Shown one piece after another: positions 1 to 9,300 of a stretch of 62,584 nucleotides of DNA; position 1 is the stretch's first letter, and each line of letters opens with the position of its first letter. The position numbers and the translations under genes were made by a program. The stretch lies in NCBI RefSeq assembly GCF_016902295.1, contig NZ_JACJLQ010000020.1, positions 1 through 62,584 on the forward strand, written 5' to 3'. Source of the stretch: Bacteroides caecigallinarum (lineage in GTDB: Bacteria > Bacteroidota > Bacteroidia > Bacteroidales > Bacteroidaceae). The notes beneath the pieces are model-generated. The model was not told the origin of the DNA and made no database searches. It was given only the letters and a program-made list of their open reading frames with translations.

Positions 1-1
1 T

Positions 2-85
2 ACTAAGGACTCGCTTTTCTATTGTACAAACAGGGCACTGGCATCTGTAGGTACGAACTTATTTGTGAATTACTCATATGTATAA
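2..85 (+). CDS. possible 3' end of a gene cut by the window edge
   Basis: One frame is open from the window edge to a TAA at 83-85 and reads 27 residues ending in VNYSYV. The rest of the gene would lie outside the window. It could be the aromatic C-terminus of a secreted or outer-membrane protein, but 27 codons open by chance is not rare. I do not recognise the peptide. Only the open frame is seen; everything else is a guess. Confidence 0.25.
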   Translation, partial: TKDSLFYCTNRALASVGTNLFVNYSYV

Positions 86-118
86 AATTAATTTTGAATA
101 GTTACTTAACATAAAAAT

Positions 119-1651
119 ATGGACTCACTAAAAATCAACAAAGTGCAGATAAGAAATCTGCAAATTGAGGACTACGACCAACTGGCACAATCATTCACAC
201 GTGTTTACACAGACGGGAGCGATGTGTTCTGGACACACAAACAGATTGAAAAACTTATCAAGATTTTCCCTGAAGGACAGATAGTAACTGTAGTGGACGA
301 AAAGATAGTGGGATGCGCACTCTCTATAATCGTAAACTATGACGACGTAAAGAACGATCATACCTACGCTCAGGTTACAGGAAAGGAAACATTCAACACA
401 CATAATCCAAAAGGAAACATTCTATATGGTATTGAGGTATTCATACATCCGCAATACAGAGGCCTGCGACTGGCACGACGTATGTACGAATATCGCAAGG
501 AACTGTGCGAGGAACTGAACCTGAAAGCTATCATGTTCGGCGGCAGAATACCGAACTATCACAAATATGCCGACAAGATGCGTCCTAAAGAATACATTGA
601 CAAGGTCAGACAAAAGGAAATCTATGACCCTGTATTGACATTCCAGCTATCGAACGATTTTCACGTCCGTAAGGTCATGCGCAATTATCTTCCTAATGAT
701 GAAGAGTCAAGACACTACGCATGTCTGTTACAATGGGATAACATCTATTACCAGCCACCAACGCAGGAATATATCAGTCCTAAGACCTCGGTACGCGTAG
801 GACTCGTTCAGTGGCAAATGCGTTCGTATAAGACTCTTGACGACCTTTTCGAACAAGTGGAATTTTTCGTTGATGCCGTTTCCGACTATAAGAGCGACTT
901 TATCCTTTTTCCGGAATACTTCAACGCACCGCTTATGGCACGTTTCAACAACGAAGCGGAATCGGAAGCAATCCGCGGACTTGCAGCATATACAGACGAA
1001 ATTCGCGAACGTTTCATTAAATTAGCCATAAGCTATAATATCAATATCATTACAGGAAGTATGCCTCTCATCAAAGAAGACGGACGACTGTACAATGTCG
1101 GTTTTCTGTGCCGACGCGACGGTACAACTGAAATGTACGAGAAAATACACGTAACTCCGGATGAGACAAAAAGCTGGGGACTTACAGGAGGACGTTCCAT
1201 TAAGACATTTGAAACAGACTGTGCAAAAATCGGTGTACTGATATGCTACGACGTGGAATTTCCGGAGCTATCGCGCATAATGGCTGACCAGGGAATGCAA
1301 ATCCTTTTCGTTCCTTTCATGACCGATACACAAAACGCCTATAGCCGAGTGAAGGTTTGCGCCCATGCCAGAGCGATAGAGAACGAATGTTTCGTTGTAA
1401 TAGCAGGAAGTGTAGGAAACCTGCCACGCGTGCATAACATGGACATCCAATACGCCCAGTCTGGTGTATTTACACCTTGCGACTTCACTTTCCCTACTGA
1501 CGGCAAACGCGCCGAGGCCACTCCAAATACGGAAATGATTCTCGTGTCGGACGTGGACCTTGACCTGCTGAATGAACTACACACATACGGTAGTGTAAGA
1601 AATCTGAAAGACAGACGAAATGACTTGTATGAAGTAAAAGTCAAGAAATAG
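119..1651 (+). CDS. GNAT N-acetyltransferase / nitrilase-family amidohydrolase fusion
   Basis: Two-domain cytoplasmic enzyme of 510 residues. Residues ~8-200 form a GNAT acetyltransferase domain, with the acetyl-CoA-binding stretch HPQYRGLRLARR at ~110-121. Residues ~225-495 form a carbon-nitrogen hydrolase domain with an intact Glu-Lys-Cys triad: E266 in FPEYF, K342 in YEKIHV and C376 in LICYDVEFPE. The nitrilase superfamily has a known branch carrying an N-terminal RimI-like acetyltransferase, and this fits it. Substrates are unknown; amide hydrolysis coupled to N-acetylation or acyl transfer is an inference. It is transcribed alone and converges on the thioesterase gene across a hairpin terminator. 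The ATG at 119 follows an AT-rich leader with no clear Shine-Dalgarno, which is usual in this phylum. Confidence 0.9.
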   Translation: MDSLKINKVQIRNLQIEDYDQLAQSFTRVYTDGSDVFWTHKQIEKLIKIFPEGQIVTVVDEKIVGCALSIIVNYDDVKNDHTYAQVTGKETFNTHNPKGNILYGIEVFIHPQYRGLRLARRMYEYRKELCEELNLKAIMFGGRIPNYHKYADKMRPKEYIDKVRQKEIYDPVLTFQLSNDFHVRKVMRNYLPNDEESRHYACLLQWDNIYYQPPTQEYISPKTSVRVGLVQWQMRSYKTLDDLFEQVEFFVDAVSDYKSDFILFPEYFNAPLMARFNNEAESEAIRGLAAYTDEIRERFIKLAISYNINIITGSMPLIKEDGRLYNVGFLCRRDGTTEMYEKIHVTPDETKSWGLTGGRSIKTFETDCAKIGVLICYDVEFPELSRIMADQGMQILFVPFMTDTQNAYSRVKVCAHARAIENECFVVIAGSVGNLPRVHNMDIQYAQSGVFTPCDFTFPTDGKRAEATPNTEMILVSDVDLDLLNELHTYGSVRNLKDRRNDLYEVKVKK

Positions 1652-1663
1652 ATATAACAACAA

Positions 1664-1703
1664 AAACGAACCGCTATAATCTTCGGACTATAACGGTTCG
1701 TTT
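1664..1703. terminator. bidirectional hairpin terminator
   Basis: Inverted repeat AAACGAACCG / CGGTTCGTTT with an inner TATA/TATA stem closed by a TTCG tetraloop. It sits between two convergent genes and has A-rich and T-rich flanks, so it can end transcription both ways. Confidence 0.8.
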
Positions 1704-1704
1704 A

Positions 1705-2151
1705 TTATTTTTCAGACAACTCCTCAAGAGTTTTTCCTTCATAATCGCAAATGGCCTTCTTATATATCATAGGTATAGGAACCGGTTCCTTTGTATTGAC
1801 ATCATAGCCAACAAGGACAGTACGGCACTGGCACTTCATTACACCGCTTGACTTGTTTATTGCACGCTGCAGCAAAGTCAAGCTCTTATTTCCCAAATGT
1901 ACGACAGTGGTCTCTATCACCAACTCATCCGAGAAGAACACAGGAGCCATAAAATCAGCGTTGATATTGGCTATAACAACGCCAAACTTATTCCAATCGT
2001 GCAAATTACCGAACACATCCTTGAAGTATGTAGTCTTTGCCAAATCGTACAAAGAGAAATACACAGAGTTATTCATGTGTCCGAACTGATCGACATCACT
2101 GAACCGGATTTGTGCCGGTATTACATGCTTAAATTTGATTTCGTCTTCCAT
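1705..2151 (-). CDS. acyl-CoA thioesterase, 4HBT-type hotdog fold
   Basis: A 148-residue single-domain hotdog protein. The motif DVDQFGHMNN near residues 19-28 matches the active-site helix start of the 4-hydroxybenzoyl-CoA thioesterase-like family (D-x-D-x-x-G-H-x-N-N), where the Asp is catalytic. The length is normal for the family. It should hydrolyse an acyl-CoA or acyl-ACP thioester in the cytoplasm; the acyl group cannot be read from sequence. It is divergent from metY, with a shared upstream region of about 125 bp, and it is probably monocistronic. Confidence 0.85.
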   Translation of the reverse strand: MEDEIKFKHVIPAQIRFSDVDQFGHMNNSVYFSLYDLAKTTYFKDVFGNLHDWNKFGVVIANINADFMAPVFFSDELVIETTVVHLGNKSLTLLQRAINKSSGVMKCQCRTVLVGYDVNTKEPVPIPMIYKKAICDYEGKTLEELSEK

Positions 2152-2277
2152 ACTCGTATCCTTATTTGGTTATAATGTTCAAATATAATTCTTTTTTTTA
2201 TCATTCGTCCACTAATTGACGGAAATATTAGTATTTTTGCCGTCATTAAAATAAATATCCAATAAAAATAAAACATT

Positions 2278-3564
2278 ATGGAAAATAAATTAAGCAGAGA
2301 AACTCTATGTGTACAGGCCGGATGGCAGCCTAAAAAGGGTGAGCCGAGAGTCTTGCCTATATACCAGTCAACAACTTTCAAATACGAAACAAGCGAACAG
2401 ATGGCCCGTCTGTTCGACCTTGAAGAATCCGGTTATTTCTACACAAGACTTCAGAATCCAACAAACGATGCAGTAGCTTCGAAGATTGCGGCTCTCGAAG
2501 GTGGTGTAGGTGCCATGCTTACATCTTCAGGACAGGCAGCCAACTTCTATGCTGTGTTCAATATATGCGAGGCTGGCGACCACTTTGTATGTTCTTCAAC
2601 AATCTATGGCGGAACTTTCAACCTGTTTGCCGTCACAATGAAGAAACTTGGTATAGAATGTACTTTCGTTGACGCTGACGCCAGCGAAGAGGAAATATCA
2701 AAAGCTTTCCGTCCTAACACCAAATGTCTGTTCGGCGAAACAATCTCAAATCCAAGCATCAATGTTCTTGACATTGAGAAATTCGCGCGTATAGCCCACA
2801 ACCACGGTGTACCTTTGATTGTTGACAATACTTTTGCTACTCCGATAAACTGCCACCCGTTCGAATGGGGAGCTGATATAATAACACACTCTACAACAAA
2901 ATATATGGACGGACACGCGACATGCGTAGGCGGTGCTATAGTGGATAGCGGTAACTTCGACTGGGAAGCTCATGCCGATAAATTCCCGGGATTGACAAAA
3001 CCTGATGAATCATATCACGGACTTGTCTATACAAAGTCATTCGGAAAAATGGCTTATATCACAAAAGCTACTGTCCAACTGATGCGTGACCTCGGCTCTA
3101 TACAGTCGCCTGAAAACGCGTTTCTGTTGAACTTAGGATTGGAAACTCTGCATCTGCGTATGGCACGCCACTGCGAGAACGCACAGAAAGTAGCCGAATG
3201 GCTTGAAGCAAATCCTAAAGTGAAATGGGTGAACTACTGCGGACTGAAGAGCAGCAAATATTATGAATTAGGTCAGAAATATATGCCAGGCGGTTCATGC
3301 GGTGTGATAGCTTTCGGACTGGACGGCAGCCGTGAAGAAGCTATTGAGTTCATGGATAATCTGAAGATGATATGTATTGTCACTCACGTGGCAGACGCGC
3401 GTACTTGTGTGTTGCATCCGGCAAGTCATACCCACCGTCAGCTTACCGACGAACAACTGATAGAAGCCGGTGTCGCTCCCGACCTGATACGTCTCTCTAT
3501 AGGTATAGAAAATGTGAATGATATTATAGCCGACCTTGAACAGGCTATGGAAAAGGTAAAATAA
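2278..3564 (+). CDS. metY: O-acetylhomoserine aminocarboxypropyltransferase (sulfhydrylase)
   Basis: PLP-dependent Cys/Met-metabolism enzyme of 428 residues, the expected length for MetY. It converts O-acetylhomoserine plus sulfide to homocysteine in direct-sulfhydrylation methionine synthesis. The PLP-anchoring lysine is K208 in the motif HSTTKYMDGH. The cofactor-binding SSGQAANF (~83-90) and the DNTFATP stretch (~183-189) are also present. Cysteine synthase side activity is common in this family. A candidate -7 element TATTTTTG lies at 2232-2239, but a matching -33 element is not clear. I saw no SAM or other methionine-related riboswitch in the 125-bp upstream gap. Confidence 0.93.
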   Translation: MENKLSRETLCVQAGWQPKKGEPRVLPIYQSTTFKYETSEQMARLFDLEESGYFYTRLQNPTNDAVASKIAALEGGVGAMLTSSGQAANFYAVFNICEAGDHFVCSSTIYGGTFNLFAVTMKKLGIECTFVDADASEEEISKAFRPNTKCLFGETISNPSINVLDIEKFARIAHNHGVPLIVDNTFATPINCHPFEWGADIITHSTTKYMDGHATCVGGAIVDSGNFDWEAHADKFPGLTKPDESYHGLVYTKSFGKMAYITKATVQLMRDLGSIQSPENAFLLNLGLETLHLRMARHCENAQKVAEWLEANPKVKWVNYCGLKSSKYYELGQKYMPGGSCGVIAFGLDGSREEAIEFMDNLKMICIVTHVADARTCVLHPASHTHRQLTDEQLIEAGVAPDLIRLSIGIENVNDIIADLEQAMEKVK

Positions 3565-3581
3565 ATTATCATAAAAATAAA

Positions 3582-3627
3582 AGAACTTCCAAGACGATAC
3601 AGTCAATTGTATCGCTTAGGAAGTTCT
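3582..3627. terminator. bidirectional hairpin terminator
   Basis: AGAACTTCC and CGATACA arms pair with TGTATCG and GGAAGTTCT around a short loop. It lies between metY and the convergent 174-residue membrane protein gene. Confidence 0.75.
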
Positions 3628-3664
3628 ATATAATAATCAAGAAGTTTAGATATTAAGAAAAGTA

Positions 3665-4189
3665 TCAGAACATTTTCTTCTCAGCACAGCAGATAAACTC
3701 ATCAGCAGTCATATCCTTATAATAAAAAACGTCTGTCACAGGCTGATAAATATAGGATGAGAATTGAAACAGCTGTACAGCTGCAAATTTACGGTCTTTT
3801 GAATACATGTAATCCATTCTGATTCCTCCAGTATTTCCACTCCTTACTGTTTTTTCTCCAGAAAAGTTATTACTTTCCAATACAGACTTCAGACTACGGA
3901 AATCTGCCGCTTCGTAAAATTCACTTTTTACGGCTATACGACTTTGTGTGGGTGTATAAAACCAGCTATGACTTTTCCAGAAAAGACGAAACACACCTAC
4001 TAACAATAATGCGGCACCTATTGTCATAACAAGCATGCTTATTGAAGATGATTCATTTCCTTCCATAATGGATACATAAAAAGCTGCTCCACCTATCAAA
4101 ATCAAAATAACTGAAAATATGATTGAACGTATGTCTGTACGACGTGAAACATGATCGTGTACATTTGAAAACAATGAATTTGAGTCCAT
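3665..4189 (-). CDS. hypothetical two-TM membrane protein
   Basis: I do not recognise this 174-residue protein. Residues ~20-40 (SIIFSVILILIGGAAFY) and ~50-70 (SMLVMTIGAALLLVGVF) are two hydrophobic helices separated by a short loop. They are followed by a soluble domain of ~100 residues rich in aromatic and charged residues, probably cytoplasmic. There is no signal peptidase site or lipobox. The gene is simply co-oriented with the lipoprotein and rubredoxin genes upstream, with a 125-bp gap, and no function is suggested by the context. Confidence 0.7.
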   Translation of the reverse strand: MDSNSLFSNVHDHVSRRTDIRSIIFSVILILIGGAAFYVSIMEGNESSSISMLVMTIGAALLLVGVFRLFWKSHSWFYTPTQSRIAVKSEFYEAADFRSLKSVLESNNFSGEKTVRSGNTGGIRMDYMYSKDRKFAAVQLFQFSSYIYQPVTDVFYYKDMTADEFICCAEKKMF

Positions 4190-4314
4190 AAAATTTATTT
4201 GTCTGATTTTCTAATGAATTAATTATACATAAAATGAATTTCGGAAAGGCACTAACCTTCCTTTAGGATGATACAAACCATCCAATAACAATGAATAAAG
4301 AGACAAAAATAGGA

Positions 4315-4746
4315 CTAAATAAGAATATGACACAGCTGGTATAAATACATGATGTGACTACCAGTCATGCCAATACGAAATTTGCTAGAGTTAAGATTTT
4401 CGGTTATAACACTCAGATGCTGAATATACTCAGCTATCATCCGGACCGCGTATTTTGCCCAATATACTGAAGTATTGTATATCTGCCTTGCCGTCAACTT
4501 GACCATAACGCGGATGTTGACTGCCAGACTTCCTAACTGACTTACATCAGCCGCCAGCATTTCCGTATGTCTGCTGTTATAATCAGACAGAAGAAATTTA
4601 TGAATATTATAATACTCCCTGCATTCCTCTTCTGCTATATTTTCAGATTCATGCCGGCTATTATCAACAGCAGGAGTACAAGAAGTAGTTATGAAGAAAA
4701 AACTTCCCCATAAGAAAAGAAACAATATATGTATAAACTTCTTCAA
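4315..4746 (-). CDS. hypothetical lipoprotein
   Basis: A 143-residue protein that begins with a lysine-containing n-region, a hydrophobic stretch and the lipobox TTSC, giving lipidated C23. The mature part has no recognisable domain; it is predicted mostly helical, with an acidic segment (ESENIAEEECREYY). It lies 114 bp beyond the rubredoxin gene on the same strand, but a hairpin separates the two, so it is probably a separate transcript. The family is not recognised. Confidence 0.6.
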   Translation of the reverse strand: MKKFIHILFLFLWGSFFFITTSCTPAVDNSRHESENIAEEECREYYNIHKFLLSDYNSRHTEMLAADVSQLGSLAVNIRVMVKLTARQIYNTSVYWAKYAVRMIAEYIQHLSVITENLNSSKFRIGMTGSHIMYLYQLCHILI

Positions 4747-4802
4747 TATAGTTTTTATTTTACGGCTGTAAAGTTAAGAAAAGATTGGAAGTTAACAAAA
4801 AA

Positions 4803-4835
4803 ATCTCCATAACGGAAAAGTTCCGGAATGGAGAT
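4803..4835 (-). terminator. terminator of the rubredoxin gene
   Basis: ATCTCCAT and ATGGAGAT form the stem, with an internal CGGAA/TTCCG stem. On the minus strand it is followed by T-rich sequence (the plus strand reads AAAAAAA just before it). Confidence 0.7.
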
Positions 4836-4859
4836 AAATATTTTGTTGGATTATAAGTT

Positions 4860-5024
4860 TTAATCTTCTACTACCTGAAAATCTTCTTTACCAACACCGC
4901 ATACAGGACAAACCCAATCTTCTGGAATATCCTCAAATGCTGTACCTGGAGCTATTCCGTTATCTGGATCACCTGTTTCAGGATCATAAACCCAATCACA
5001 AACTGTGCAAATGTACTTTTTCAT
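4860..5024 (-). CDS. rubredoxin
   Basis: A small 54-residue iron protein. Two iron-ligand pairs are visible: CTVC near residues 6-9 and CPVCG near 39-43, with the typical [18 protein letters not shown] segment between them. A single Fe bound by four Cys carries one electron, usually to rubrerythrin or other oxygen- or peroxide-detoxifying proteins in anaerobes. The length is normal. No partner gene lies beside it; the next gene upstream on the same strand is the sirtuin, about 80 bp away. The start is fixed by MKKYICTVC, which is conserved in the family. Confidence 0.95.
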   Translation of the reverse strand: MKKYICTVCDWVYDPETGDPDNGIAPGTAFEDIPEDWVCPVCGVGKEDFQVVED

Positions 5025-5106
5025 AACGCTTTCTAATTTAAAATAAATGTTAGTCTATTGTTTCAATACTAATTACAAAACAAATGTAATTATAAAAATG
5101 TTCACG

Positions 5107-5811
5107 TCATAATTTATTTAGCAATATTTTTCTTAATTCTTCCATTCCGGCAGAAGCACCTTTAGATATTACGTGTATCTTACGTCCCGATGTTATATTC
5201 ACCGGATTAGGATCTATCAGATAAACAGGAACGGAAGGATTTACATAATTGAGCAATCCGGCAGCCGGATATACATTCATCGATGTTCCTATTATGACAA
5301 AAATATCCGCTTTTTCCACATAGTCTATAGCTGTTTCTATCATAGGGACAGACTCGCCGAACCATACAATGAACGGTCGTAACTGAGAACCGTCATCGGC
5401 CAAATCACCGATTTTAACTTCGAAGTTTTCAGGAGCAAGTTCCTTTATATATTTAGGATTGTTTGGCTCACGGCTTGATGTTACTTTTGTAAGTTCTCCG
5501 TGCAAATGAATGACGTTTGTGCTTCCTGCACGTTCATGCAGATTATCAACGTTTTGAGTTACAACAGTTATGTCAAAATCTTTTTCCAACTCAGCCAGAA
5601 TTTTATGTCCTAAATTAGGTTCCACTTCCAACAACTGCTTGCGTCTGTCATTATAAAAATCTATTACCAGTTTAGGATTTGCGGCATATCCTTCAGGAGT
5701 AGCCACTTGCTCTACCGGATACTTTTCCCATAGTCCACCAGAATCTCTGAAAGTACTTATTCCACTCTCGGCACTCATACCCGCGCCTGTCAATACAACT
5801 ATTTTTTTCAT
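5107..5811 (-). CDS. cobB: Sir2-family NAD-dependent protein deacylase lacking zinc cysteines
   Basis: A 234-residue sirtuin that removes acyl groups from lysines using NAD+. Visible motifs: GAGMSAESGI (NAD binding, ~9-18), FYNDRR (~52-57, matching the Tyr/Arg pair that binds acidic acyl groups in CobB/SIRT5-type enzymes), TQNVDNLHERAG (~85-96), catalytic His in HLHGE (~102-106) and GTSMNVYPAAG (~175-185). The protein contains no cysteine at all, so the usual four-Cys zinc module between HLHGE and VWFGE is absent and is replaced by a charged segment. Activity as a desuccinylase or deacetylase is inferred. It is probably monocistronic. Confidence 0.9.
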   Translation of the reverse strand: MKKIVVLTGAGMSAESGISTFRDSGGLWEKYPVEQVATPEGYAANPKLVIDFYNDRRKQLLEVEPNLGHKILAELEKDFDITVVTQNVDNLHERAGSTNVIHLHGELTKVTSSREPNNPKYIKELAPENFEVKIGDLADDGSQLRPFIVWFGESVPMIETAIDYVEKADIFVIIGTSMNVYPAAGLLNYVNPSVPVYLIDPNPVNITSGRKIHVISKGASAGMEELRKILLNKL

Positions 5812-5942
5812 GTTTATCTGTACTTTTTATATGTTGTCACCACAAAAATAAGAAAAATTATCACTCAAAGTTCCTCTGTTTCAAAGAAAAAAGATACCTT
5901 TGCCATCCGAATAAATTATTATAATAATATATAACAAAATTC

Positions 5943-6527
5943 ATGGATAAATTCAGTTATGCCATTGGTCTGGGGATAGGCCAAAACTTGTGGAGCATGG
6001 GTGCCCGCAACATTCAGGTAGAAGATTTCGCACAGGCAATAAAAGACGTGCTCGAGGGGAACAAAACAGCTATTACTCACGATGAAGCCCGCGAAATAGT
6101 AAACAAGTTTTTCACTGAACTTGAAGAAAAAGTAAATTCTGAAAATATAGAAAAAGGCAAGGCCTTCCTTGAAGAAAACAAGAAGAAAGAAAACATCGTT
6201 ACATTGCCAAGCGGATTACAGTACGAAGTAATCAAAGAAGGAAACGGCAAAAAGCCAAAAGCTACTGATAGAGTACGTTGCCATTACGAAGGTACACTTA
6301 TCGACGGTACACTGTTCGACAGTTCTATCAAGCGCGGTGAGCCTGCTGTATTCGGTGTAAATCAGGTTATTCAAGGATGGGTAGAAGCATTGCAGCTTAT
6401 GTCAGAAGGTTCAAAATGGAAACTTTACATTCCATCAGAACTGGGTTACGGTGCACACGGTGCAGGCGAAATGATTCCTCCACACAGTACACTGATTTTC
6501 GAAGTAGAACTTCTGGAAGTTCTTTAA
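5943..6527 (+). CDS. FKBP-type peptidyl-prolyl cis-trans isomerase, cytoplasmic
   Basis: A 194-residue protein of the FKBP22/Mip type. Residues ~1-85 are a helical dimerisation region and ~95-194 the FKBP domain, with GSLQYEV-like entry, DGTLFDSS, FGVNQVIQGW and GYGAHGAGEMIPP motifs. It has no signal peptide, so it acts in the cytoplasm as a proline isomerase and chaperone. A -7 element TACCTTTG lies at 5895-5902. A second, lipidated FKBP follows after 50 bp, so the two probably share a transcript that serves two compartments. Confidence 0.92.
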   Translation: MDKFSYAIGLGIGQNLWSMGARNIQVEDFAQAIKDVLEGNKTAITHDEAREIVNKFFTELEEKVNSENIEKGKAFLEENKKKENIVTLPSGLQYEVIKEGNGKKPKATDRVRCHYEGTLIDGTLFDSSIKRGEPAVFGVNQVIQGWVEALQLMSEGSKWKLYIPSELGYGAHGAGEMIPPHSTLIFEVELLEVL

Positions 6528-6577
6528 CGGGCAAAAAAACAACAGAATATTAATATCTAAAAAATTAAAAAGTCAAA

Positions 6578-7444
6578 ATGAAAAAAGGTACAGCTTTAAT
6601 GGTATTGGCTGCTGCAGCAGGACTTGCTTCATGCGGTCAAAGCGGTACTCCTAAAGCAAACATGAAAAGTGACGTTGACACTCTTTCATACATGGTAGGA
6701 GTAAGTAATTCTCAAGGTTTAAAAGATTATGTCGTAGGTCGTCTTGGTGTTGACACTACTTATATGGCAGACTTCGTGAGAGGTATCAAAGAAGGTATGA
6801 AAAATACTTCTGCAAAAGAAAAAGCTTATATGGCAGGTATGCAGATCGGCCAGCAGGTTAGCGGCGATATGTACGAAGCTATCAACAACCAGTTGTTTGC
6901 TGGCGATTCTACAACAACAATGAGCAAAGAAAACTTCCTTGCAGGTTTCATTGCAGCAGTAGAAGAAAACAGCCTAGTAACTGCAGATTCAGCTTCAGTA
7001 TACGTACGTACTAAATCTGAAGAAATAAAGACTAAAGCTCTTGAAGCTAAATATGGCGAATACAAGAAGGAAAACGAAGAATTCCTCGCAAACAACAAGA
7101 GCAAAGACGGTATCAAGGTTACTGAAAGCGGACTTCAGTACAGAATCATAAAAGAAGGTAAAGGTGAAATCCCTACTAAGACTTCACGCGTAAAGGTTCA
7201 CTACAAAGGTACAATGATCGACGGAACTGAATTCGACAGCTCATACGAACGTAAAGAACCTACTACATTCCGTGCAGACCAGGTTATCAAGGGTTGGACA
7301 GAAGCTCTTACTATGATGCCTGTAGGTTCTAAATGGGAACTTTACATCCCACAGGAACTTGGATACGGTTCTCGTGAAGCTGGAAAAATCAAACCTTTCT
7401 CTACTTTGATTTTCGAAGTTGAACTTATCAGCATTGAGAAATAA
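6578..7444 (+). CDS. FKBP-type peptidyl-prolyl isomerase lipoprotein (Mip-like)
   Basis: A 288-residue protein with a lipoprotein signal ending LASC (lipidated C19), a long helical region with two FKBP N-terminal-like halves (~30-160) and a C-terminal FKBP domain (~180-288) with DGTEFDSSYERKEP and GYGSREAGKIKP. It is expected at the inner leaflet of the outer membrane or in the periplasm, helping to fold exported proteins. It is a diverged paralogue of the gene just upstream, so tandem duplication followed by relocation is likely. A hairpin terminator follows directly. Confidence 0.92.
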   Translation: MKKGTALMVLAAAAGLASCGQSGTPKANMKSDVDTLSYMVGVSNSQGLKDYVVGRLGVDTTYMADFVRGIKEGMKNTSAKEKAYMAGMQIGQQVSGDMYEAINNQLFAGDSTTTMSKENFLAGFIAAVEENSLVTADSASVYVRTKSEEIKTKALEAKYGEYKKENEEFLANNKSKDGIKVTESGLQYRIIKEGKGEIPTKTSRVKVHYKGTMIDGTEFDSSYERKEPTTFRADQVIKGWTEALTMMPVGSKWELYIPQELGYGSREAGKIKPFSTLIFEVELISIEK

Positions 7445-7465
7445 TTTATTTCTGTAACTGACATA

Positions 7466-7500
7466 AAAAATCCGGCAGATGATTTTTCTACCGGATTTTT
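7466..7500. terminator. hairpin terminator
   Basis: AAAAATCCGG / CCGGATTTTT stem between the convergent FKBP and Na/Pi symporter genes; T-runs are present on both strands. Confidence 0.85.
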
Positions 7501-7515
7501 TTATACTCAATTTTA

Positions 7516-9210
7516 TCAGGCTTTCTTTTCCTTGATATCTGTGTGGGCTTCAACTACATTCACTACGTAATCACCAAGTTTTTCGCACTCGGCAATAATA
7601 TCCATGTAGTGAACTCCCATCTGATAGTCATATTCCTTATTATTCACATCTACAACATTCTGACCTTTCAGAGTATTGCGATAATTGTTTATTTCATTCT
7701 CCAGATTGAATGAGCAGTTCACGTCAATAGTATGATGAGTATCTTCTACCAGCTTTATCATCTGTGTTAAAGCCTGGTCAGTAAGCTGCATCATCTGATG
7801 TATATGGTCGTATTGCGCACTGGTAAAATCGTCGTTTCCACGGTTCTTGCGGTTAATGGTACGGGCTATATTATAGCAACTGTCGCCAATACTTTCAATT
7901 TCCGTTACCTCACGAAGCATTCCACGTATCTGAACCTTACTTTCAGAACTTAATCTTCCTTCGGACACCTGGTTGAGATATTTCGCAATCTCAAGCTCCA
8001 TATTATCACTGATGTTCTCATATTTCTCTATCCGGCTGAAAAGTTTGTTGAATTCCGACTCATTCTTCACATGTAGCAAATCACGAACCATACCGAACAT
8101 TCTCTGTATGCGTTCAGCAAAAAGATTGATTTCCTTTCTTGCCTGAAGGATAGAAAGTTCGGCTGTAGACAACATACCACCTGAAATAAACTGCAGACGG
8201 TATTCTTCCTCCTGCTCCTTCTGAGGAACGATTCTACAGACTGTTTTCTCAATGAAGTTAACAAACCATATAAGTATAAGCACGTTACAGATATTGAAAC
8301 AAGTATGGAATGCCGAAAGCTTGAACGAAACAGCCACTCCACCGGCTTCGGAGACATTCATTAAATCAGAAACAATCCATTCCACCATAGAAAGGAACGG
8401 TCTGAACAGGATAAGTACCCACACCACACCAAAAATATTAAACATAAGGTGAGCCATGGCAGCTCTTCTTGCCTGAGTATTTGCTGTCAGAGCGGCAAGA
8501 TTGGCAGTTATGGTAGTTCCAATATTCTCTCCCAACACAAGCGCTGCACCAAGTTCAAAACTAATCCATCCGTTGGCACACATAATCAATGTTATTGCCA
8601 TAGTGGCTGCCGATGCCTGGACTATCATTGTAAGTACGGTACCTATAAGCACAAACAATAATACTGACACGAATCCCATGTCGGTATAGTTCTGTACGAA
8701 AGCAAGCATGTCAGGATTATGACTCAAATCAGGCGCATTGGTCTTCAGCAGGTTAAGTCCCATAAAGAGGAAAGCGAAACCAAAAATAAACTCCCCTACC
8801 GACTTACGTGAACTTTTCTGAGAAAACAGCAAAGGAATACCGAAAGCTAGCAGAGGAAGTGAAAAGGCTGATATATCGACCTTGAATCCCAAAGCAGATA
8901 TAATCCATGCAGTGACTGTAGTACCTATATTGGCACCCATAATGACACCAATAGACTGGGCCAGTTCTAGAAGACCCGCATTAACAAAACTGACAACCAT
9001 GACCGTGGTAGCAGAGGATGACTGTATCAATGCCGTGATAAGCATACCAGTCAAAACACCTGTAACACGATTGGTTGTCATCGCCGTTAAAATACTTCGC
9101 AGACGGTCGCCCGCAAACTTCTGTAAACCTTCGCTCATAATCTTCATTCCGTAAAGAAACAAAGCGAGAGAGCCAAGCAACTTTAAAAAATCATAAAAAG
9201 AATATTCCAT
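7516..9210 (-). CDS. Na+/Pi cotransporter family protein with PhoU-like tail
   Basis: A 564-residue inner-membrane protein. Residues ~10-310 carry two inverted Na/Pi-cotransport repeats, marked by QSSSATTVMV (~62-71) and QASAATMAIT (~198-207), with ~8 hydrophobic helices. Residues ~340-560 form a helical PhoU-like domain that is probably cytoplasmic. The family (NptA/YjbB) moves phosphate with sodium; the direction and regulation of this member are not known. The gene is divergent from the nucleoside kinase gene and is transcribed alone. Confidence 0.9.
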   Translation of the reverse strand: MEYSFYDFLKLLGSLALFLYGMKIMSEGLQKFAGDRLRSILTAMTTNRVTGVLTGMLITALIQSSSATTVMVVSFVNAGLLELAQSIGVIMGANIGTTVTAWIISALGFKVDISAFSLPLLAFGIPLLFSQKSSRKSVGEFIFGFAFLFMGLNLLKTNAPDLSHNPDMLAFVQNYTDMGFVSVLLFVLIGTVLTMIVQASAATMAITLIMCANGWISFELGAALVLGENIGTTITANLAALTANTQARRAAMAHLMFNIFGVVWVLILFRPFLSMVEWIVSDLMNVSEAGGVAVSFKLSAFHTCFNICNVLILIWFVNFIEKTVCRIVPQKEQEEEYRLQFISGGMLSTAELSILQARKEINLFAERIQRMFGMVRDLLHVKNESEFNKLFSRIEKYENISDNMELEIAKYLNQVSEGRLSSESKVQIRGMLREVTEIESIGDSCYNIARTINRKNRGNDDFTSAQYDHIHQMMQLTDQALTQMIKLVEDTHHTIDVNCSFNLENEINNYRNTLKGQNVVDVNNKEYDYQMGVHYMDIIAECEKLGDYVVNVVEAHTDIKEKKA

Positions 9211-9300
9211 CTGTTATTATTTAGGTAAGATATAGACAATCTGAATATAATTGAGTAAATTGACTGCCGGTTAATCCATTCAGTAATACATATTACAATT

